A DNA stretch of 56,894 nucleotides from Oligoflexia bacterium (GCA_019694465.1 JAIBBV010000017.1:1-56894), one strand, 5' to 3'; positions 36,354 to 43,326 are shown, numbered from the stretch's first letter. The notes: generated by a model from the letters alone, not told the origin. Numbers and translations: made by a program.

Positions 36354-36571
36354 ATGATGAGCTAGTAGTCGAGGTGCCCTATAAAGAACTAAGCGCCGCA
36401 GCCTTGCGCGGCATCATTGAATACTTTGTTCTGCGCGAGGGCACAGATTATGGCCCATCACATTATAGTCTTGAGGAGAAGGTAGCCGATGTCCGTAAGC
36501 AGCTGGAGACTGGAAGAGCAAAAATTATGTTCCACCCAGCCGAGGGACAATGCACCATTGTTCGCTCCTAG
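36350..36571 (+). CDS. yheU: YheU family protein (UPF0270)
   Basis: A 73-residue protein with the UPF0270 core VPYKELSAAALRGIIEYFVLREGTDYG, then SLEEKVADVRKQLETGRAKIMF. The FVLREGTDYG and KVADVxxQL phrases match E. coli YheU closely. Function is unknown. In enterobacteria it sits in the kef/yhe cluster, whereas here it is the third gene of addB-addA-yheU with an ATGA overlap, so it is co-translated with a DNA-end resection complex. Confidence 0.9.
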   Translation: MNDELVVEVPYKELSAAALRGIIEYFVLREGTDYGPSHYSLEEKVADVRKQLETGRAKIMFHPAEGQCTIVRS

Positions 36572-36580
36572 GGAAGCGCT

Positions 36581-37318
36581 CTAAGAGAAGAACAATGCTG
36601 CCGCAGTGCGCAGGTCAATTTTTGTTCCCTGCTCTGCCAGCTCGCGTTCCAAAGTTTCCACTACGCAGAAGTCAGCTCTACGCGACTTAACCAAGTCAAA
36701 TACAAAAAAGTCTGAACGCGGGTCAATCAATACATCCCCACGTTGCATAGCTGCGCGCAGCTTTAGGACATCTATAGCAAAGTTCATGGCCAGCGGATTT
36801 CGTAGACGTGCCTGGCAATGTCGCAGTCTTAACGTCACAAGCCCTTGCGCTAATGCCGAACCGAGTGGCTTGGGGAAAACTTCTTCAGCCGCCGGCAGCA
36901 CTATCTCGGCGCCATCTTCAAGTGATTCTGCGAACTGCTGCACAAGCGTACGCGGACGCTCTGTATGCACACCAACTACCATCATAAAGGGCGTACCACA
37001 ACGCTGCATAGCCTGGAGCATGCTGGCATTCAAACCTTGGTCAGGAGTGTGTTGCTGCTGCAACAGATCGACTAATGAACCTGGTCGTCGCACGTACTCA
37101 AGCACTATCGCTTGAGTTCCATCAGTGCTACCGGCATCTACAACTAAGACGCGCGTATGCGGAAAATTGGTAGTTAGACGATCAAGCAAAGCGCTAATGC
37201 GCGCGCCAGCGTCTAGAGTTGGAACAACTATTGTGGAGCGAGCCAGAACATCATCACTGTTATGCGCAAGTGATTCAGTCTGCCAGCCAAGTTGGATTGT
37301 GTTTTTGTTTCTAAGCAT
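36581..37318 (-). CDS. Family 2-like glycosyltransferase (GT-A fold)
   Basis: A 245-residue cytoplasmic protein with the GT2 N-terminus STIVVPTLDAGARISALLDRL followed by VLVVDAGSTDGTQAIV, where the usual DDGS is DAGS. A later PFMMVVGVHTERP and a region around 150-190 (LPAAEEVFPKPLGSALAQGL...RNPLAMNFAIDVLKLR) fit acceptor-binding loops. The DXD motif is not clear. Donor and acceptor are unknown. No other envelope sugar gene lies nearby. The ATG at 37318 has a poor ribosome site. It converges on yheU with only 9 bases between stops. Confidence 0.75.
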   Translation of the reverse strand: MLRNKNTIQLGWQTESLAHNSDDVLARSTIVVPTLDAGARISALLDRLTTNFPHTRVLVVDAGSTDGTQAIVLEYVRRPGSLVDLLQQQHTPDQGLNASMLQAMQRCGTPFMMVVGVHTERPRTLVQQFAESLEDGAEIVLPAAEEVFPKPLGSALAQGLVTLRLRHCQARLRNPLAMNFAIDVLKLRAAMQRGDVLIDPRSDFFVFDLVKSRRADFCVVETLERELAEQGTKIDLRTAAALFFS

Positions 37319-37423
37319 GGGCGCGTGAGTTGATGGGCGCCGCGCCTTACTATCGGCGACGCCAAGTCAAAGAAAGAACACAAAACCGCACCTAACGAGG
37401 CCACAAGCTTATCAAAATTTCGG

Positions 37424-37465
37424 ACCTATAGCTAACAGCATGAGCGAAACTCCCTGGCTATAGGT
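37424..37465. other. Inverted repeat between the CC peptide and glycosyltransferase genes
   Basis: ACCTATAGC (37424-37432) pairs perfectly with GCTATAGGT (37457-37465) around a 24-base loop. It lies about 120 bases beyond the CC peptide stop on the minus strand. No T run follows, so it may be a weak terminator or a binding site. The rest of 37319-37583 shows nothing else. Confidence 0.4.
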
Positions 37466-37583
37466 AGCACAGAAATTAGCTTAATTATTTCAATAAGTCA
37501 TACTCACACAATACCCTAGGGTACCCAGCTCTACTCAGCTACTTTCACTATCAGCGGAGCAGGCTGGGATGGCTACGTAAGTC

Positions 37584-37727
37584 CTACTTACCGCAGCACG
37601 AGCCCTTGGAGGTATCCTTAGTGCCCTGCTCTTTCTTAGTGTCAGAGCAGCAGCTTGAGGAGCTTTGGGTGGCCTTGCTGCCATTAGAGTTGCAACAACT
37701 ACCCTGATTATTCTTAGAATCGGTTCC
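37584..37727 (-). CDS. 47-residue Cys-pair peptide (candidate metal-binding protein)
   Basis: The product contains three CC pairs in similar settings, GSCCNS, SSCCSD and C-terminal GSCCGK, separated by Ser/Lys/Thr/Gln-rich hydrophilic linkers with no hydrophobic core. This composition suggests a small metal or thiol-buffering protein or metallochaperone, but it matches no metallothionein family I can name. The start MGTDSKNN at 37727 is chosen because GGAG lies nine bases upstream. Upstream in-frame starts at 37760 and 37781 have weaker sites. A promoter with a 21-bp palindrome between its -35 and -10 controls it, and the gene just upstream encodes an Rrf2 regulator. No signal peptide, so it is cytoplasmic unless modified as a precursor. 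Confidence 0.7.
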   Translation of the reverse strand, partial: GTDSKNNQGSCCNSNGSKATQSSSSCCSDTKKEQGTKDTSKGSCCGK

Positions 37728-37802
37728 CATAGTACATTTCTCCATTTTTTTATATTTCATGCCTAGCGCGGCCACTGCCACACTAGGTTAATAACATGTC
37801 TT

Positions 37803-37832
37803 ATTATGTAATCATTTTAGTTACATTTACAA
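37803..37832 (-). promoter_or_regulatory. Promoter of the CC peptide gene with operator 1
   Basis: On the minus strand, TTGTAA (37832-37827) and CATAAT (37808-37803) are separated by 18 bases. A 21-bp palindrome, ATGTAA-N9-TTACAT at 37806-37826, fills the spacer and enters the -10, the classic position for a repressor. The adjacent Rrf2 protein is the obvious candidate. Confidence 0.7.
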
Positions 37833-37889
37833 GTACAGTTCTGTAGAAAAACCACAGGGACAGCTAACTATTCAATTTAACATAGATTA

Positions 37890-37910
37890 ATGTATTTAAA
37901 ATGGTTACAT
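37890..37910 (-). promoter_or_regulatory. Operator 2, second copy of the 21-bp palindrome
   Basis: A 21-bp ATGTA-N11-TACAT site. In inverted orientation it matches operator 1 at 18 of 21 positions. It is centred 84 bases, close to eight helical turns, upstream of operator 1. Two dimers could bind on the same face of DNA and loop. Confidence 0.65.
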
Positions 37911-38030
37911 TTTGCCGCTACGCAGCCGAACTAGAGTCAATCTCATTAAGATTGCATAGCAAAATCATGCAAATTGCCTTCGGCTGTTCGGAATACGGCG
38001 TGGCCTTGCCTTTCTATTTGGAGTAGCGTT

Positions 38031-38453
38031 TTAGTTGCACTGACACACTGGCTTAACCAGATCGGCAACTGTGATTGATTTAAGCGTAGTTTGCAGCGCG
38101 CCTTCGGCTTGCTCAAATACTGAGTGCAGCGCCCCTTTCATTAGACAGCTCACTGCGCAAGCCTTATTAGCGGGATTCGGCGTAAGCGCCAAAAGTGTCT
38201 GTTCGCCTAGGGCAGTGTAAACATCCAAAAGAGTTATCTTCGAAGGCCGACGCTTGAGACGTGCCCCTCCGGACTTTCCCAGCGAACATTCAACCAGCCC
38301 AGCCTCACATAGGGCTCCCAATACGCGCCGCACCACTACGGGATTGGTGTTCACGCTTTTGGCTATTCGGGCCGAAGTAACCCAGCCTTGTGGGCAGCAT
38401 GCCAACATTGCAACTGCATGAAGAGCTACAGCAAATCTGGAATTGGCGGCCAT
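38031..38453 (-). CDS. Rrf2 family transcriptional regulator
   Basis: A 140-residue winged-helix protein with the Rrf2 pattern: SRFAVALHAVAMLA, then WVTSARIAKSVNTNPVVVRRVLGALCEAGLVECSLGKSGGARLKRRP, and a coiled region KGALHSVFEQAEGALQ. Candidate Fe-S or sensor cysteines are C99 and C103 (KACAVSC), with a C-terminal C137-Q-C139. The layout is NsrR/IscR-like but lacks the third Cys in the usual loop, where the terminal CQC may substitute. Effector is inferred as NO, Fe-S status, thiol or metal. AGGA lies seven bases before the ATG. Immediately upstream is the 178-bp palindrome, and downstream the CC peptide gene with two candidate operators. Confidence 0.92.
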   Translation of the reverse strand: MAANSRFAVALHAVAMLACCPQGWVTSARIAKSVNTNPVVVRRVLGALCEAGLVECSLGKSGGARLKRRPSKITLLDVYTALGEQTLLALTPNPANKACAVSCLMKGALHSVFEQAEGALQTTLKSITVADLVKPVCQCN

Positions 38454-38483
38454 GCTTGCGTCCTAGATAAATTGCCTAGCCTA

Positions 38484-38661
38484 AGAGCGCGTAACAAAAT
38501 GAAAACTACTGCGCCGAGCGATATATGGCCTGTAACAGCGTCAGGCCGCGCAAAACAATCCTCAATGTAGCTATGCTACGTTTCCGGTTGTTTTGCTTGC
38601 CTTCCTTGTTTCGGCTCATATCTCGCTTGGCTCGCTACGTTTTCATTTTGTTACGCGCTCT
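38484..38661. repeat. 178-bp imperfect palindrome with 23-bp perfect ends (foldback or MITE-like element)
   Basis: The outer 23 bases (38484-38506, starting AGAGCGCGTAACAAAATG) are the exact reverse complement of 38639-38661. The inner arms remain related: GCAAAACAA pairs with TTGTTTTGC, CGAGCGATAT matches CAAGCGAGATAT, and the centre is a GTAGC-TAT-GCTAC hairpin at 38567-38579. Overall the two halves look about 70% identical. It lies 30 bases upstream of the rrf2-type gene and 100 bases past the 806-residue gene. It encodes nothing credible. An 80-codon plus-strand frame across it is an artefact of the repeat. Confidence 0.85.
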
Positions 38662-38763
38662 AATTATTACCTCTGCGATTTGGACCTTCAATAAGCTTTT
38701 TCGACCGGCCTATCTTAGCCGGAACTTGATAGCTCGGACTATGACCGCGCTACATTCCTTAGA

Positions 38764-41184
38764 CTAGCGCTTCCTTAGATTAGCGAGCGTCTGCTCAATT
38801 GCATCTGGAGCAAGTGCGCTATTCGCTCTATCCAGTAGCGACGCTGGCACGTCCCAACCTAAATTTTTTGCGGCCACTAAGACACGCTCAAGCGTCATTG
38901 CGTAACGAGTTGCCCCATCCCCCGCCTGACACATTACTCTAGCCGCAATTCGTGGCACCTGCCCAATTAGCGTAGTCGTTACAACTTCATTAACACCGGC
39001 ACGACGTATCGCACCTTCACAAAGTGCAATAGATCTTTCAATTTGCGAGAAGCGCACAGGTTCGTCGGTGGGATCCAAGTTAATGCCAACTTCTTCTGCC
39101 CACATCTTTGCAAGATCTATATCATCTTGCACTTTCTGTTGCTCACGAAAGGTACGCAGCCTCGCCAGTGAGCCTTCAAGGCCAGATACTGTTCGCTCCA
39201 TAGCCCCTGGCTGGTATATCCGCGAATCTTGCTCCAGCGATACTACCAGCGGCTTCGCGTGTAGGGTTCGAATTTCTCCTATCACCCCTTCACTTTTGGC
39301 AACAGCGGCACACCAAGTGGCGAATGCCTCATTTGAGAGCTCAAACAATTGCGGAGAGGCAGCCAGCATGTGAGGCGGGATTTGCTGCAACCGTTCTTCA
39401 GCATCCTTCCAACTTATCAGGTCAACAAGTTCAGCTGGCTCCCAATCAAGCTCGAAATCCTGAAACACAAAAGCGAGCTGACGCTCACTGAGGTCACGCT
39501 TACTACCCTCAATTCGGCCTGGCGCTAAGTCATCGAGTGTCACAGCAGCCTCGAATCCCGGCGGCGATTCAGCAGCCATTACTACCAGCTCATGTAGAGA
39601 CTCTCGATAAGTCTCACTTCCTGCTTGCAGCGCATCGCGACCAAACCTCCTGGAGAAGTCCTGCCTTTCTAGCTTGAATGTTTCCTCAACTTCCCGAGCA
39701 AGCACGGAAAAGCGCATGAGTTGGCCATATGAGTAGCGCTGAAAGCCAACTTCATTCGCATCGAGCCCTAATTCCTTGAGTGCAATAGCCCTAGCCTCTG
39801 CCTCAGTTGCATTCAAAGCTGAAAATCTAAAGCGTTCGGGGGTTTTAACAACTGACCACTCAGCTGCCAGCGGGAAACCCTGCATATCGTCTGTAATTCC
39901 ATCCGCACGTTGCCAATATGCTCTGTAGCCTGCCGAATCAAGTGTGAGCACCTCAGGATTGCCCGCTAAGAATGTTCGTACCGCATCCTTTCCCTGTTTA
40001 GCCTTTGCAAACCCGTCTTCAATAGCGGCGATTCTTGCGTATGCGACGTGAAAATCTATCTCATTAATCCGAGAACCTAGCCCACACGCCTCGGCGACGG
40101 CATCAAGTGCTTTCAGAAAGATACTTACCTCCGGCCCAAAGCGCGCCGATTGAGAGGTTAAGGCAGTTGCCACTTTCCTATACTCTCCAATAGTAAAGGA
40201 ATCAGAGCCGGCCGTTTTGCCTCGCTCAGGTAGATCCTCTTTCCGTGCCGGCATTACATTATCCAAACTCTCCCGGAGTGCTCTAAAGTTCGGTAAAACT
40301 TCCCCAAAGAACTTGCCAACTGGGGAGTCAAAAAAAATAGCAACTCTGGGAGCAAATTCTAAAACCAAGCTCGCTTCGTTTATTTTCTTAGCTAACTCGG
40401 AAAGACTATCGACAACAGACGTGTCACGTAACTTACTGCGCTCAACCAAAAGTAGGGCTGGAAATGCTACTCCGCCACTGGCTTCTAATCTTTGGTCTGC
40501 AGGCAGTCGATCAAGAAATTCCGACAAAGCCAAGCTTAGCTTTAAGCGCTGCGGGCCAGTAGCACTGCTGGGATCTACTAGAGCTGCATAATTATAAATT
40601 TGCAGGAATGGACTAACTAGCGTTAAAACTTTAGCAAAGGCTTGCCCAGTAGGGCCAATCACTGGGCCTGGCGCATTACGCATCACTTCTGCCATCTCAT
40701 TAACAAAGGCGTGATAAGCAGCAAAGAAACGCCCTCCGACATCCTCAACGCGCCTCAGTCCTGTGTTGTTGGCTACCCGTAGTTCATGGATACCCGCTTT
40801 CATTCGATCCAACGAGGGCCGCGGCGCCTCTGCCACAATAATACGGGATTGCTTTATGTCGCCCGCATCTTCAAGAGTGCGCTGCAGCTGACGCAGGGCC
40901 GCCTGCCCGTCCCACCTTACACCCTGTGCGGCAAGCGCCGTGCTGGCTTCCTCTAACTCACCAAAGCATGTGACTAAGCGCGTAATCCCCTGCTGCGCCT
41001 GCTCCAAGCGTTTCCGATTTACACTCCACTCAGCCCATTCCGCACAAGGAGTCGCGTCAGCAAATGCAGTTCCAACAAGACGCAGGAATTCAGGGAAGCT
41101 CACCATGCCCCTGTCATTAGCAGGTGCAGGTGTAGCACTTTCTGGCGACCCCGCAATTGGGGCTGTAGTCACACTTTGACGCAT
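38764..41184 (-). CDS. Hypothetical protein, 806 residues
   Basis: No family recognised. The N-terminal 30 residues are Ala/Pro/Ser-rich. The rest is acidic and predominantly helical, with long amphipathic stretches such as WSVNRKRLEQAQQGITRLVTCFGELEEA and KMWAEEVGINLDPTDEP. No signal peptide, transmembrane helix, Walker loop or metal motif is visible. AGGAAG lies six bases before the ATG. It is a stand-alone minus-strand gene flanked by the palindrome and by the small-gene run. Its N-terminal composition recalls the 496- and 745-residue proteins of this window, which may hint at a shared export or tether style (weak inference). Confidence 0.85.
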   Translation of the reverse strand: MRQSVTTAPIAGSPESATPAPANDRGMVSFPEFLRLVGTAFADATPCAEWAEWSVNRKRLEQAQQGITRLVTCFGELEEASTALAAQGVRWDGQAALRQLQRTLEDAGDIKQSRIIVAEAPRPSLDRMKAGIHELRVANNTGLRRVEDVGGRFFAAYHAFVNEMAEVMRNAPGPVIGPTGQAFAKVLTLVSPFLQIYNYAALVDPSSATGPQRLKLSLALSEFLDRLPADQRLEASGGVAFPALLLVERSKLRDTSVVDSLSELAKKINEASLVLEFAPRVAIFFDSPVGKFFGEVLPNFRALRESLDNVMPARKEDLPERGKTAGSDSFTIGEYRKVATALTSQSARFGPEVSIFLKALDAVAEACGLGSRINEIDFHVAYARIAAIEDGFAKAKQGKDAVRTFLAGNPEVLTLDSAGYRAYWQRADGITDDMQGFPLAAEWSVVKTPERFRFSALNATEAEARAIALKELGLDANEVGFQRYSYGQLMRFSVLAREVEETFKLERQDFSRRFGRDALQAGSETYRESLHELVVMAAESPPGFEAAVTLDDLAPGRIEGSKRDLSERQLAFVFQDFELDWEPAELVDLISWKDAEERLQQIPPHMLAASPQLFELSNEAFATWCAAVAKSEGVIGEIRTLHAKPLVVSLEQDSRIYQPGAMERTVSGLEGSLARLRTFREQQKVQDDIDLAKMWAEEVGINLDPTDEPVRFSQIERSIALCEGAIRRAGVNEVVTTTLIGQVPRIAARVMCQAGDGATRYAMTLERVLVAAKNLGWDVPASLLDRANSALAPDAIEQTLANLRKR

Positions 41185-41558
41185 TTAGAACTTCCTAGCG
41201 TTCACGAGAATCAGCACACGCCAATAGGGGTGCGATCTTTATGGTTAAAAATAACTCTTCGAGCTCTAGGTGCTAGGAGCCTGACAGGAAACCCCAACTA
41301 ACTAGCTGACCCGTTGTGAGCTCTGCGGTTAAAGTTTGTATTAGATAACCCTCAGCGCTCACCGATTATTTTCGGTCAACTTCTAGAGATTGTCCCTCAA
41401 ACTAATTGAGAACTGCACACACCAAATACCGCAACTCCGGCTTCCGAGTTTGCGATATGAAGCGGGTCTTATTCTTTAGGCTCTATGAGACCAATTCTAG
41501 GCACCATTACCTAAGGTAGTTATGAGTCGGGTGCTAGTCAAATAAAGTAGAGGCGGCT
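41185..41558. other. Intergenic region upstream of the 806-residue gene
   Basis: About 375 bases without a supported gene. A bulged hairpin (CGCAACTCCGG and CCGAGTTTGCG, near 41432-41457) and a short ACCT-A-AGGT palindrome near 41510 are the only structures seen. No clear promoter hexamers were identified. Confidence 0.45.
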
Positions 41559-41708
41559 CTATTGTTCAACGTACTTACGCCAGCAAATCTTGAAGGCCTG
41601 ACTACGGGTTAGCCCTGCTAGGCGTGCTAGGTGAAAATCAGAGATGAAGAGCCGCTTTACTTGGCCATTCATAAGCGAACTTGTCTTCTGTTTACAAACC
41701 TTCTTCAT
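41559..41708 (-). CDS. Small basic protein, 49 residues
   Basis: MKKVCKQKTSSLMNGQ begins at an ATG with a perfect GGAGG five bases upstream, the best ribosome site in this part of the window. The longer in-frame start at 41759 is therefore rejected. The rest (ISDFHLARLAGLTRSQAF, ending CWRKYVEQ) is basic and could form two short helices, loosely like half of a helix-turn-helix. No homologue is recognised. It belongs to a run of four small minus-strand genes ending with the histone. Confidence 0.6.
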   Translation of the reverse strand: MKKVCKQKTSSLMNGQVKRLFISDFHLARLAGLTRSQAFKICWRKYVEQ

Positions 41709-41817
41709 AACCGCCTCCTTCGGCAGCAGCTGTGCCGCCCCCTCACCCTTGTGATGCAAGGGGATATGATCTCAAATCTTACATTCTTGAAATTTGCTTC
41801 TTGGCGCGAATGGTCAT

Positions 41818-42114
41818 TCAGCGGCGATTAGCACGCTTTTTTGGCCTATATGACGCAAACGTTCCGTCATACTGCTTACGGCCAGGATAGGTCGTCTCAT
41901 GCATGTAAACGACTTGTGCCCTATGATTACGCTCAGCCTCAAGGCGACGCCTAATTTTTGATTTGATCCCTGAGACAAAACTCCACAGTAAGTGCAGACC
42001 GATCGGGACTATAATCGCAAGGATTATGGCCTCTTCAGGGCGCGAATAGGCCCATACCGAGAATCGGTCGAAAAGCTCTTCAAAGAGCGAACGAGTAGAA
42101 TCATCAAGAAACAT
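41818..42114 (-). CDS. Small membrane protein, 98 residues
   Basis: A single transmembrane helix (about residues 28-50, AIILAIIVPIGLHLLWSFVSG) is preceded by an acidic amphipathic N-terminus (LDDSTRSLFEELFDRF) and followed by a very basic tail (KSKIRRRLEAERNHR, then RPKKRANRR). Positive-inside rule places the tail in the cytoplasm, where it could contact nucleic acid or phospholipid. The ATG at 42114 is chosen. An upstream in-frame start at 42138 adds eight residues. A CATCTCAAA/TTTGAGATG hairpin (42146-42172) lies in its leader or promoter. No family recognised. Confidence 0.6.
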   Translation of the reverse strand: MFLDDSTRSLFEELFDRFSVWAYSRPEEAIILAIIVPIGLHLLWSFVSGIKSKIRRRLEAERNHRAQVVYMHETTYPGRKQYDGTFASYRPKKRANRR

Positions 42115-42145
42115 CAGCGGCCTATTTCGTAACAACACGTGAGCT

Positions 42146-42172
42146 CATCTCAAATTTATCAATTTTGAGATG
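42146..42172. promoter_or_regulatory. Nine-bp hairpin or operator upstream of the small membrane protein
   Basis: CATCTCAAA (42146-42154) pairs perfectly with TTTGAGATG (42164-42172) around a 9-base A/T loop. With no T tail on either strand it is more likely an operator or leader structure than a terminator. Confidence 0.4.
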
Positions 42173-42354
42173 GCGTCGATTTCGCTGGCGTATAGGGAAC
42201 AGCGCCAAGCTATAGCTGGTAAAAAGCAGCCCCCAAGCCCGTAAGCCCCCGAGGTATGCCCCTATCACCTGATTATATCGCCCCTATTGCATTAAGTAAG
42301 ACCCTGGCTCGGAATTAAGCTACCTGACATCAATAAGTTATGGGGCTATTAGTC

Positions 42355-42552
42355 CTATTCGCCCTCGTCACCTTCTTCCTGAGAGCTCTCGTCCATCTCA
42401 CCCTCATCACCAGACTCTTCGTCTACCTGAGGGGTAGCTGAGCCAGCAGCAACGCCAGACGTAGCGGCCGGAGCGGGCGCGTCAGCTGCAAAGGCTACAG
42501 AAGCAAATGGGATGGCTATCAGCGCCAACAATAGAAAAGCATATTTTAGCAT
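42355..42552 (-). CDS. Secreted small acidic protein, 65 residues
   Basis: A signal peptide (MLKYAFLLLALIAIPFASVAFA, cleavage likely at AFA/AD) precedes about 42 residues: an Ala/Pro/Ser/Thr stretch, then a highly acidic tail with repeated DEGE (SGDEGEMDESS and EEGDEGE). The mature peptide is unfolded-looking and could bind calcium or other cations or act as an anionic periplasmic component. AGGGAG lies seven bases before the ATG at 42552. The 180-bp MITE-like element begins 28 bases upstream of its start and so occupies its promoter region. Confidence 0.7.
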   Translation of the reverse strand: MLKYAFLLLALIAIPFASVAFAADAPAPAATSGVAAGSATPQVDEESGDEGEMDESSQEEGDEGE

Positions 42553-42580
42553 AGTCTTACTCCCTCTCAAATTTCTTCCC

Positions 42581-42760
42581 TAGGGAAGCGCTGAATAAGT
42601 ACCTCGTCGCAATAAATCGGAGTCCGTTGGTGCGGCGAGGAGCGCAAGTTAAAAAACCGTAAGCGTATCCTGTGATACACTGAGCGTTATTTACACAGCA
42701 ACAAAGCTACACCCCAGAATCCGATTTGGCAGCCGATGGCACTTGTTCAGTGCTTCCCTA
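42581..42760. mobile_element. MITE-like 180-bp element with 23-bp inverted ends
   Basis: The left end TAGGGAAGCGCTGAATAAGT (42581 onward, continuing ACC) and the reverse complement of the right end TAGGGAAGCACTGAACAAGT (ending 42760, continuing GCC) agree at 20 of 23 positions. An inner AAATCGGA match follows. The interior has no frame of note. Ends of the form GGGAAGC-x-CTGAA-x-AAGT resemble those of DDE-type insertion sequences. The target duplication may be TA, which the ends include. No transposase for it is in the window. Confidence 0.65.
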
Positions 42761-42829
42761 CGACTTATCTCACAATAGATTAATTGGAGACAGAAGCTAT
42801 TGGAGCTGATGTTTATAGTGCTGGCGCCA

Positions 42830-42883
42830 AAAAGGCTTGGAGCCCGCGACAAGACGCTAATAGCCTCTTGTCGCGGGCTCCAA
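42830..42883 (-). terminator. Strong intrinsic terminator of the histone gene
   Basis: An 18-bp perfect stem (42837-42854 with 42866-42883, containing GGAGCCCGCGACAAGA) encloses an 11-base loop. On the minus strand the hairpin is followed within four bases by TTTTT (42834-42830). It lies 50 bases after the histone stop. Confidence 0.88.
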
Positions 42884-42932
42884 ATTAAACAAAGCGCTGC
42901 TATTTTATTAGCCTCGCTCTATTCCCCAGCTA

Positions 42933-43163
42933 CTAAAGAATATCACGGCCCATGACAGTCTTGCGGCCATCATTGCGGGCATTTGTAATAGCCTGAGTGC
43001 AAAGATCAACAATCTTCTTAGTGAGAGCGTCGATGCAGCACTGGCTGGTGTTAAGACCAGATTGAGCACGAATATATTTCTTTACCTTGGATACGACTAC
43101 GAGAGTCTCTGTATCGCTAGCGTTCGTGTCGGCTCCGGGTGTTCCAGTTGCCTGTGTCTCCAT
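42933..43163 (-). CDS. Bacterial histone-fold protein
   Basis: A 76-residue protein. After a 20-residue polar tail comes a single histone fold: alpha1 VVVSKVKKYIRAQSG (22-36), long alpha2 TSQCCIDALTKKIVDLCTQAITNARNDG (39-66), then KTVMGRDIL. The loop/helix junction GRKTVMGRDI aligns with the archaeal histone GRKTIKAEDI, including the R-D pair seven residues apart (R67 and D74) that is diagnostic of the fold. Single-fold bacterial histones are known, for example in Bdellovibrio, and bind DNA as dimers. alpha3 is short here, as in bacterial forms. C42, C43 and C55 in alpha2 are unusual. GGAGA lies seven bases before the ATG. A good promoter and a strong terminator make it a monocistronic, probably abundant transcript. 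Confidence 0.88.
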   Translation of the reverse strand: METQATGTPGADTNASDTETLVVVSKVKKYIRAQSGLNTSQCCIDALTKKIVDLCTQAITNARNDGRKTVMGRDIL

Positions 43164-43243
43164 ACTTGATTCTCCAATATACGACTTTTAAGGTGCACCT
43201 GAGCAGTGAATCCGCACATGCTCTAATGCATTAAGGCCTCAGG

Positions 43244-43271
43244 TATATACGAGCTTGGCACCAAATTTCAA
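43244..43271 (-). promoter_or_regulatory. Sigma-70 promoter of the histone gene
   Basis: On the minus strand TTGAAA (43271-43266) and TATATA (43249-43244) are 16 bases apart, giving a start near 43237 and a leader of about 75 nt. Confidence 0.6.
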
Positions 43272-43303
43272 ACTGCTTTAGCTCAGCTGGTGGCGCCAAT
43301 CCA

Positions 43304-43326
43304 GTGATATCAATGAGTTATATCAC
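43304..43326. promoter_or_regulatory. Inverted repeat upstream of the histone promoter
   Basis: GTGATAT (43304-43310) pairs with ATATCAC (43320-43326). ATATCAC recurs about 10 bases further on. Position at about -65 relative to the predicted start would suit an activator, or it could end the upstream helical-repeat transcript. Confidence 0.4.

Noticed and set aside
36570..36581. TAGGGAAGCGCT identical to the outer 12 bases of the MITE-like element
   Set aside because: The match stops after 12 bases, overlaps the yheU stop, and no second end lies nearby, so chance is likely.
37806..37910. Resemblance of the two palindromes to the classic NsrR box
   Set aside because: Half-sites ATGTA/TACAT look similar, but the centre spacing is 4 bases longer than the NsrR consensus, so I do not name the regulator NsrR.
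38525..38767. 80-codon plus-strand frame
   Set aside because: It spans the arm of the 178-bp palindrome, lacks a ribosome site and reads as a by-product of the repeat.
43274..43300. TTTAGCTCAGCTGGTGGCGCC, resembling a tRNA D-arm
   Set aside because: No acceptor, anticodon or T-arm partner is found around it. At most a tRNA fossil, more likely chance.
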